64,000 nt of DNA from Bacillota bacterium (lineage in GTDB: Bacteria; Bacillota; Clostridia; Lachnospirales; Lachnospiraceae), in the NCBI GenBank assembly GCA_023442465.1, contig JAEZZQ010000043.1, forward strand, positions 248,001 to 312,000, written 5' to 3'. Position 1 is the first letter of the stretch. Every line of letters begins with the position of its first letter. Positions 58,775 through 64,000 of this stretch are shown piece by piece. The notes below the pieces were generated by a model. The model was not told the DNA's origin, did no database searches, and saw only the letters and a program-made list of their open reading frames with translations. The translations under genes and the position numbers were made by a program.

Positions 58775-60496
58775 TTACATTTCACCGCCCGGCGGTGTCT
58801 GTCCATCCGGAGACATCTGACCATCATCCGGTCGCTCACTGCCCTGAGGTATCTGACTTCCGTCCGGCCTCTCACTGCCCTGCGGCATCTGGCCTCCATC
58901 CGGCAGCTCACTGCCCTGAGGCATCTGGCTTCCGTCCGGCCTCTCACTGCCCTGAGGCATCTGGCTTCCGTCCGGCCTCTCGCCATCCCAGTTCATCTTT
59001 TCCCCACCTCCGCCAAAGCCGCTTGGCTGTCCATTGCTCGTAGCTATGCCGGATAAGGTAATCTCTGCTGTCTGGTCACCGCAAGTCAAAGTATAAGTCG
59101 CATCTTTTAAAAGATCGGGAGTGCTTATCAGAACCGACTGATATTGTTTCTGCGGCGTAACGGATATTATCACATTGCCGTCCGCATCGGCAAGCACTGC
59201 CTCTGTTCCTGCCGGGACTGCGGAAGTAAGGTTATTTAATAAGGAATACTGGGTGGAACTGTCGGAAAAACCCTGTGCCATACCGGAGCTTCCGGTTACT
59301 ACGAAGGTCCCTCCTGTAATCTGCGCGATTCCGTTATAATCCAAGCCCGCATTTCCGTTATCTTCAGGACCGCTTACATAAGTGGTTCCTCCCGTTACAT
59401 ATATAGAGCCATTGCTGTCAATCCCATCTCCGACTGCATCTATCGTAATTGTGCCGCCGTTTATGGCGATATAGCAGTTTGTATCATTTTCCATTTCTCC
59501 GCCCATGCCAAAACCGCCGCTCTCTTCGTTCTCTGCAGAGCTGTTACCGCTGGCCGCATTCAGTCCGTCATCCTGAACCGAAATATCTATCATGCCGCCA
59601 TCAATGATTAAGGCTGTTCCTTCGATTCCTTCCTGCCCGTTCAAAATGTTAATCTCTCCACCGCAAATGTATATATAGCCTTTGGTAGCATCGTCGCCGT
59701 TTTTAGACTGTATTCCATTACCATCCGTTACCGTCAGGTTAAAGATTCCATCTTTAATCTTCACGCAATCCTTTCCGTTTAAAGCATCCTTTAATGCCGT
59801 GATATTGAGTGTTCCTCCGGTTATGATGAGGTCGTCCTTAGAAACGATTCCATGCTTATAATTTCCGATAATATTCAACACACCGCTGCCATTGACTGTC
59901 AAATCCGCCTTGCTGAAAATAACCGCATCCACGTTGTTGTCATCGCTCTGAACGCGCTCTGCACCATCGGTCAGCGTGTTCTCACTTCCTTCTGCCAAGG
60001 TAAGGAATACCTTATCTGCATTTTTAATATATATGGGGGCATTATCTGAGGAAGAAAGTGTAACTCCGTTCAACACGAGCTGCACTTTATCGGTATCCTC
60101 TGCATCCACTACGATTTGTCCGTCCGTAAGCGTTCCCGACAGTACATAGGTCCCCTCATCGCTAATTGTCACCTCATCTCCTTCTGCCTTAGCCCCGTCT
60201 CCCGATACCTCGGCACTGTCTCCCTTTAAAGCGATTAACACTGCCGTACTTTCTTCATAACCTATATCTAAATCTCTGGCTGTGAATTCTTTGTCCACCT
60301 CTACCTGCGATTCCTCATATACTGATGCCGGCGTCTGCACACTCGAATCGCTGTCCGAAGCTGTCTGCGTACTGGCCGCTGCTTCTTCCGTTCCCTGCAC
60401 ATCGCTTCCTTGTGCGTTTCCGCAGCCCGTTATAATGGCTGCCGCAAGCAAGGCTGCTGCCAAACCTTTCCGCCTTTTTCTTTTTGTATTTTTCAT
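58775..60496 (-). CDS. Cthe_2159-type carbohydrate-binding beta-helix lipoprotein
   Basis: A 573-residue secreted lipoprotein (lipobox ITGCGN). The body (about 70-420) is a right-handed beta-helix of the Cthe_2159 family, with rungs such as GVTLSSSDNAPIYIKNADKVFLTL and GGTLNITALKDALNGKDCVKIKDG; the Clostridium thermocellum member binds polygalacturonate-like polymers. A polar tail has five tandem ERPDGSQMPQGS units, probably a wall-spanning or binding stalk. AGGAG precedes the ATG. It lies downstream of the VTC and DUF4956 genes. Confidence 0.78.
   Translation of the reverse strand: MKNTKRKRRKGLAAALLAAAIITGCGNAQGSDVQGTEEAAASTQTASDSDSSVQTPASVYEESQVEVDKEFTARDLDIGYEESTAVLIALKGDSAEVSGDGAKAEGDEVTISDEGTYVLSGTLTDGQIVVDAEDTDKVQLVLNGVTLSSSDNAPIYIKNADKVFLTLAEGSENTLTDGAERVQSDDNNVDAVIFSKADLTVNGSGVLNIIGNYKHGIVSKDDLIITGGTLNITALKDALNGKDCVKIKDGIFNLTVTDGNGIQSKNGDDATKGYIYICGGEINILNGQEGIEGTALIIDGGMIDISVQDDGLNAASGNSSAENEESGGFGMGGEMENDTNCYIAINGGTITIDAVGDGIDSNGSIYVTGGTTYVSGPEDNGNAGLDYNGIAQITGGTFVVTGSSGMAQGFSDSSTQYSLLNNLTSAVPAGTEAVLADADGNVIISVTPQKQYQSVLISTPDLLKDATYTLTCGDQTAEITLSGIATSNGQPSGFGGGGEKMNWDGERPDGSQMPQGSERPDGSQMPQGSELPDGGQMPQGSERPDGSQIPQGSERPDDGQMSPDGQTPPGGEM
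58812..58985. repeat. 36-bp tandem repeats coding a 12-residue Pro/Gly/Ser tail
   Basis: About 4.8 units of a 36-bp repeat encode ERPDGSQMPQGS and variants at the end of the lipoprotein. High identity between units suggests copy-number variation between strains. Confidence 0.85.
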
Positions 60497-60510
60497 ATTG
60501 ACTCCTATCT

Positions 60511-60526
60511 GTGTGCTTTAGCACAC
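60511..60526. other. Small hairpin between the DUF4956 and lipoprotein genes
   Basis: GTGTGC-TTTA-GCACAC forms a six-pair stem in the 37-bp gap. It may adjust relative expression; there is no T-tract. Confidence 0.4.
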
Positions 60527-60533
60527 GTATAAA

Positions 60534-61199
60534 TCAAAGCTCTTCGCTTCCGAAGCATATTCTTCCGCATGTTATTTCCAAATTCCCGTTTCTGCATCGT
60601 AAATCATCGATAAATTCCTTTTCCTGCTCCTTATCCCGCAGTGCAATCCGGTACTCCAGCTTGTAGAGGCTGCCCATATTAGCAGTTTTCACTCTGATAA
60701 GCTGTGATTTCGTCGTATATTTTTCGAATAAATCATCGAATACTCCGGTATAGTCAAGGCCCTCCGGTATGGTAATCCTCAGCTCCTTATCCTTCTGCCC
60801 CGGCTCACCGAAATCGGTGATGTTATAAAGGATGCTCACACCTCCAACAATTACAACAAAAATTATAGCTGCCGTAATATATCCGGTACCGGTGGCAAGA
60901 CCTATTGCCATGGAAAGAAAAATGCTGCTGATTTCCTTGGCGCTTCCCGGTATGGAACGAAAGCGTACAAGGCTGAAGGCACCCATTACAGCTATTCCTG
61001 TTCCCAAATTTCCGTTTACCAGCATAATCACCATCTGTACCATGGCCGGAAGCAGAGCCAATGTCATAATAAAGCCCTTGCTGCTGTCATTGTATCTGCT
61101 GTGTGTCCAAGCGACAGCCGCCCCCAGAAGTAAGGAACAAACGATGCAGATCAAAAAGCTCTGTATGGAAAATGTGTTGGTTAATATCGAGTTAAGCAT
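60534..61199 (-). CDS. DUF4956 family membrane protein
   Basis: A 221-residue protein with four hydrophobic segments in the first half (SFLICIVCSLLLGAAVAWT; TLALLPAMVQMVIMLVNG; AIGLATGTGYITAAIIFVVIVGGVSIL) and a soluble C-terminal half with an ACT-like or ferredoxin-like pattern. The conserved family stretch GNLGTGIAVMGAFSLVRFRSIPGSAKEI is complete. It overlaps the VTC gene by eight bases. The two families are commonly paired, so they probably act together at the membrane; the role is undefined. Confidence 0.85.
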   Translation of the reverse strand: MLNSILTNTFSIQSFLICIVCSLLLGAAVAWTHSRYNDSSKGFIMTLALLPAMVQMVIMLVNGNLGTGIAVMGAFSLVRFRSIPGSAKEISSIFLSMAIGLATGTGYITAAIIFVVIVGGVSILYNITDFGEPGQKDKELRITIPEGLDYTGVFDDLFEKYTTKSQLIRVKTANMGSLYKLEYRIALRDKEQEKEFIDDLRCRNGNLEITCGRICFGSEEL

Positions 61200-61938
61200 A
61201 TTTTATCTCTCCTTTTCGTATCGTGAATTCATTTTTCTTTTCTATATTCTGCAAGGAATACTCATAGCCCCGCCCGTATTTTGAAAAAGACACCGGATAG
61301 ATGTTCAGTTCGTCCAGCATATGGGAAATCCATAAGGGCATAGCGCCCGCAATCTTAATTTCCATAAGCCTCTGCCCCTTTTTCAGCAAAGGACTGCCCC
61401 ATACTCCCGCTTCCAGGTACAGTTCTTCTTCCCTCCACAATATATCACTGTCAAAAGTAATCCGCAGTTTTGAATCCTCAATGCCGTACATGGCAATTCT
61501 ATTATAAGAGATATACATGGCAGGCTGTAGATTTTTGTAAAATTTCAGAAACCAGTCTATTTCCCGAACGATTTGGCTTGTCCGCGGAGCGGGAAGGTTG
61601 TCGTAAAGATAATGTTCGCTTTCTGTCAGCTCCATTTCTTCTCTCCTCTTGTATACGATTCCCTTATATTTCTTCTTCAGTTCTACGAATACCGGAGTAC
61701 CCTCCGCAGGCGTTCCATAGCTTCTAAGCCTTAGCTTTTCTTTATATACAGGCTTCTCTAATGAGCTGCAGATCAACTGATGGTTTGGTGTATCGAAGTA
61801 GATGTTACATATTGTGGTCTTACCAAAATGGTCAATGACCATATGATCCTCCAGCCGTTCTTTTAACAATTTATATGTATTCTCACTGAGTAAATATTTC
61901 TTTTCATACCGTTTAAAGGTTCCCTGATATTGGCTCAT
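61192..61938 (-). CDS. VTC-domain (polyphosphate polymerase-like) protein
   Basis: A 248-residue protein with the triphosphate-tunnel fold of the VTC domain. FKRYEKKYLLSENTYKLLKERL, TICNIYFDTPNHQLICSSL, KEKLRLRSYG, VFVELKKKYKGIVYKRR and LMEIKIAG provide the basic and acidic tunnel residues. In yeast this domain makes polyphosphate; in bacteria the activity of short members is mostly untested. AGGAGG precedes ATG 61938. First gene of the VTC-DUF4956-lipoprotein operon. Confidence 0.85.
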   Translation of the reverse strand: MSQYQGTFKRYEKKYLLSENTYKLLKERLEDHMVIDHFGKTTICNIYFDTPNHQLICSSLEKPVYKEKLRLRSYGTPAEGTPVFVELKKKYKGIVYKRREEMELTESEHYLYDNLPAPRTSQIVREIDWFLKFYKNLQPAMYISYNRIAMYGIEDSKLRITFDSDILWREEELYLEAGVWGSPLLKKGQRLMEIKIAGAMPLWISHMLDELNIYPVSFSKYGRGYEYSLQNIEKKNEFTIRKGEIKYA

Positions 61939-62040
61939 CCTAATTCCTCCTATCATTTGCGTGTTGCTTTTGATAGGTTCATTGTATCGCCTGTACCTAA
62001 AACGAACCTTAAACTTTACTTTAAATTTACTTAAAGTTTA

Positions 62041-62922
62041 TTATAAATTCTGTTCGAGTACAAAATTCCAAAATACTTCCGCATTGGTAGGCAGCACGTG
62101 ATGTCGTTTGCGGATCATAGATAAATAGGAAATGTGTTCCGGAGAAATGATATTTAAGTATGCTAATTTTCCGTTATCGGTATACCTCTTCACGGAAATA
62201 GGACTGATGGCGATTCCCAAATTGGATATGATCAAAGGGATAATACTCGCGATCTGATTATATAGGCAAAATACATGACAGGGTTTTGAAATTTCCAAAA
62301 ACCAATTATGAATTTCGCTTTGTAAAGGCTGTCTTGAAGGAATAAACAATGGCTCCTCACACAGCTCGTCCAATTGAATCGTCGTCTGTGCCGCCAGTGG
62401 GTGGTCCTTGCTTACAACCGCTATCCAAGTTTCTTTTTTCAGGGGAACCGCTTCAAAATTCGATGAATTAAATGGTTCGCGGATAAAGCCGATTTCGGCT
62501 ATACCCTGTTCCAGCCTCTGACATATATCATTGCTGTTGCCGCACCAAATATCATAGCTGATGAGAGGGTATCTCTTTTGAAACATGGGGATAATATCCG
62601 GCAGTATACTTGCACTGCATGTCTCCGTCACGTCGATGGAAAGAAATCCTTTTACGATTTGCTCTCCCATTTGCGTTAGCTGCTGGGTCGTATGATTGGC
62701 CATATTTAAAATATGTTCTGCCTGCTGCGCTAAATATTTACCTTCTTCAGTCAACTGAATCTTACGCTTTCCGCGAATGAACAGCGAAACGCCCAGCTCC
62801 GCCTCAAGCTGTGCCAACTGACGGCTTAAAGGAGGCTGGGAAATATTCAGCTTCCTGGCCGCATGTGTAATATTTAATTCCTGAGCCACAGTAAGAAAAT
62901 ATTGCAAGGTTCTTAATTCCAT
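62041..62922 (-). CDS. LysR-family transcriptional regulator
   Basis: A 293-residue regulator from ATG 62922 (AAAGG upstream; longer extensions unsupported). The HTH is MELRTLQYFLTVAQELNITHAARKLNISQPPLSRQLAQLEAELGVSLF; the remainder is a two-lobed effector domain. It is divergent from the YoaK-type gene, its likeliest local target. Confidence 0.92.
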   Translation of the reverse strand: MELRTLQYFLTVAQELNITHAARKLNISQPPLSRQLAQLEAELGVSLFIRGKRKIQLTEEGKYLAQQAEHILNMANHTTQQLTQMGEQIVKGFLSIDVTETCSASILPDIIPMFQKRYPLISYDIWCGNSNDICQRLEQGIAEIGFIREPFNSSNFEAVPLKKETWIAVVSKDHPLAAQTTIQLDELCEEPLFIPSRQPLQSEIHNWFLEISKPCHVFCLYNQIASIIPLIISNLGIAISPISVKRYTDNGKLAYLNIISPEHISYLSMIRKRHHVLPTNAEVFWNFVLEQNL

Positions 62923-63019
62923 ATTTATGATACCTTTCAAGTATGATATAGGATATATTATATGTATTTTAGATAATCTAGTCAATGTGCTATTCTATTG
63001 TGCGTGGTATACTGGTTAC

Positions 63020-63065
63020 GTTGCTGAGAACGGAGTGAACTGTAACATGGAGGCTGGATCGTAAC
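63020..63065. repeat. Composite remnant: family 1 end joined to family 2 end
   Basis: 63020-63046 (GTTGCTGAGAACGGAGTGAA then CTGTAAC) matches the 27-bp terminal part of family 1. It is followed at once by ATGGAGGCTGGATCGTAAC (63047-63065), which resembles the family 2 end. No flanking duplication is visible. Confidence 0.55.
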
Positions 63066-63124
63066 AATTCCTGCACAGAAATACCATCTCACAGTATTTC
63101 ATATTTACAGGCTATGAGAAAGGC

Positions 63125-63823
63125 ATGGTTATCATTATGGTTAAATGGATCAGAAATGAAATAGATTTACTTTTACATTATAATATGTCGATGGTCGGCG
63201 GTTTCTTAGGAGCGTACGCCTTATTGGAAAGAGGAGGGAATTTCGGTTCTTCACAAACTTCAAATATGATATATTTAATGGTCGGCTGGCTTCATGGAAG
63301 CGTGAGCGAAATACTAATTCACACATTCTCCCTGCTCATCTACATCATTACGTTGATCATCGCTTTCCTTCTTCCAAAATATGTTAAGGCCGATATGCGC
63401 TGCATTTGTATCGTTGCGGAAGTGATAGGCGTGTTATTTACAGGTTTTTTACCTGCCAAAATGAATCCTATCGTCGCGCTTTATCCGATCTTTGCGATGA
63501 CCGGCTTACAATGGGGGACCTTCAGCGGCGCAAAAGGATATGCCAGCTCCACCATTTTTTCCACCAACAATTTAAGGCAGACCGTTTATTCCTTCACAGA
63601 ATATTGCCGTACAAAGAAATCGGCAGAGCTGCAAAAATTTAAGTTTTTTATGTTAACCCTTATTTTCTATCATTTAGGTGTCATCATTGGATTTATTTCA
63701 GTAGTTAACTGGCACGTAACAGGGATTTGGATGTGCATCGCTCCGCTTATTACTGCATTTACCTTATTGACCGCCGCAACGGCGGCGCAGCGCAGAAATC
63801 ATGCGTTGCTGAGAACGGAGTGA
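63125..63823 (+). CDS. YoaK/DUF1275-family membrane protein
   Basis: A 232-residue integral membrane protein with five to six hydrophobic segments. The family core GGFLGAYALLERGGNFGSSQTSNMIYL and LQWGTFSGAKGYASSTIFSTNNLRQTVYSFTEY (asparagine/threonine-rich loop) is intact. Function is unknown for the family. ATG 63137 is an alternative start. The last ten residues (RRNHALLRTE) and the stop come from a family 1 fragment, so the C-terminus is secondary. Confidence 0.82.
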   Translation: MVIIMVKWIRNEIDLLLHYNMSMVGGFLGAYALLERGGNFGSSQTSNMIYLMVGWLHGSVSEILIHTFSLLIYIITLIIAFLLPKYVKADMRCICIVAEVIGVLFTGFLPAKMNPIVALYPIFAMTGLQWGTFSGAKGYASSTIFSTNNLRQTVYSFTEYCRTKKSAELQKFKFFMLTLIFYHLGVIIGFISVVNWHVTGIWMCIAPLITAFTLLTAATAAQRRNHALLRTE

Positions 63824-63830
63824 ACAGTAA
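63792..63830. repeat. Family 1 partial copy (right end only)
   Basis: GCAGAAATCATGCGTTGCTG followed by AGAACGGAGTGAACAGTAA equals the right 39 bp of copy C with few changes. The left part is missing. It forms the 3' end of the YoaK-type gene. Confidence 0.7.
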
Positions 63831-63927
63831 AGAACAGATTTTGAAAACCTCGCTCAAAAATCTTGACTTCTCTTCTATTTAAAGCAATACTATGGATAGT
63901 ACCAATAACCATAGAAGGAGAAAAATT

Positions 63928-64000
63928 ATGTACGAAGCATCATCTTCACGCTATCAATCTATGACCTATTCTCATTGCGGCGGCAGCGGCCTTCAATTGC
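63928..64000 (+). CDS. Aldo/keto reductase (partial, N-terminus only)
   Basis: The frame starts at ATG 63928 after AAGGAG and runs off the window after 24 codons: MYEASSSRYQSMTYSHCGGS then GLQL. This matches the N-terminus of the YghZ/L-glyceraldehyde-3-phosphate reductase branch of aldo/keto reductases. A TTGACT at about 63863 may be a promoter element. Confidence 0.7.
   Translation, partial: MYEASSSRYQSMTYSHCGGSGLQL

Noticed and set aside
1..64000. tRNA, rRNA, prophage or integrated conjugative element
   Set aside because: I found no rRNA-like or cloverleaf sequence, integrase, phage structural genes or relaxase; gene content is ordinary chromosomal.

Overview
The window looks like a chromosome segment of an anaerobic, low-to-mid GC Firmicute, most likely a Lachnospiraceae-type Clostridium. 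The grounds are strong AGGAGG-type ribosome binding sites, frequent TTG/GTG starts, ribose-type and maltose-type ABC transporters, an FMN riboswitch ahead of ribDE-BA, a flavin-based electron-transfer locus, VTC/DUF4956 genes and a YoaK-type membrane protein. I see no rRNA, tRNA, CRISPR array, prophage or intact insertion sequence.

Layout. 1-2702: an FtsX/MacB-type ABC exporter (permease cut by the window edge) and its TetR regulator, tied together by two copies of one palindromic operator. 2773-5567: a DNA glycosylase, a rubrerythrin-like protein, a LysE exporter and a decayed acetyltransferase. 5554-12715 (minus): a complete-looking flavin-based extracellular electron transfer operon (ndh2, two demethylmenaquinone genes, FMN-binding lipoprotein, ApbE flavin transferase, EetA/EetB-like proteins) with a divergent HxlR regulator whose N-terminus is rich in cysteine. 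13597-34025: a 20-kb carbohydrate island. It holds RpiR and ROK regulators, a ribose-type ABC importer, five kinases of four different folds (FGGY, ADP-dependent family, DhaK+DhaL, PfkB), a class II aldolase, a triose-phosphate-isomerase-like and an RpiB-like protein, an orphan PTS IIC, a DUF4432 epimerase, a phosphomannose-isomerase-like cupin and two polyol-type dehydrogenases. The pairing of TPI-like and RpiB-like isomerases with DhaKL suggests that tetrulose phosphates (erythritol, threitol or erythrulose catabolism) are intermediates; this is inference. 34427-38839: riboflavin biosynthesis under an FMN riboswitch with two tandem terminators. 38918-46585: maltodextrin uptake, a GH13 amylase, an unusually short LacI regulator and a starch-binding-type lipoprotein. 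46882-58768: stress, permease, two-component, corrinoid, metal-efflux and nucleotidyltransferase genes. 58775-61938: a Cthe_2159-type surface lipoprotein with DUF4956 and VTC proteins. 62041-64000: a LysR regulator, a YoaK protein and the start of an aldo/keto reductase.

The most unusual content is between the genes. Family 1 is a miniature mobile element of 133-149 bp with 12-bp ends (GTTACTGTTCAC) and 8-bp target duplications that can be read directly at four long copies and one 27-bp copy. Family 2 (about 138 bp) has similar ends. Copies of both repeatedly sit exactly at the 3' ends of genes and supply the last codons and the stop. Family 3 is a 230-bp palindromic structure in two good copies whose outer arms differ between copies but match perfectly within each copy, with compensatory changes in its internal hairpins. 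The riboflavin and electron-transfer loci may be linked functionally, since one makes flavin and the other consumes it at the cell surface.
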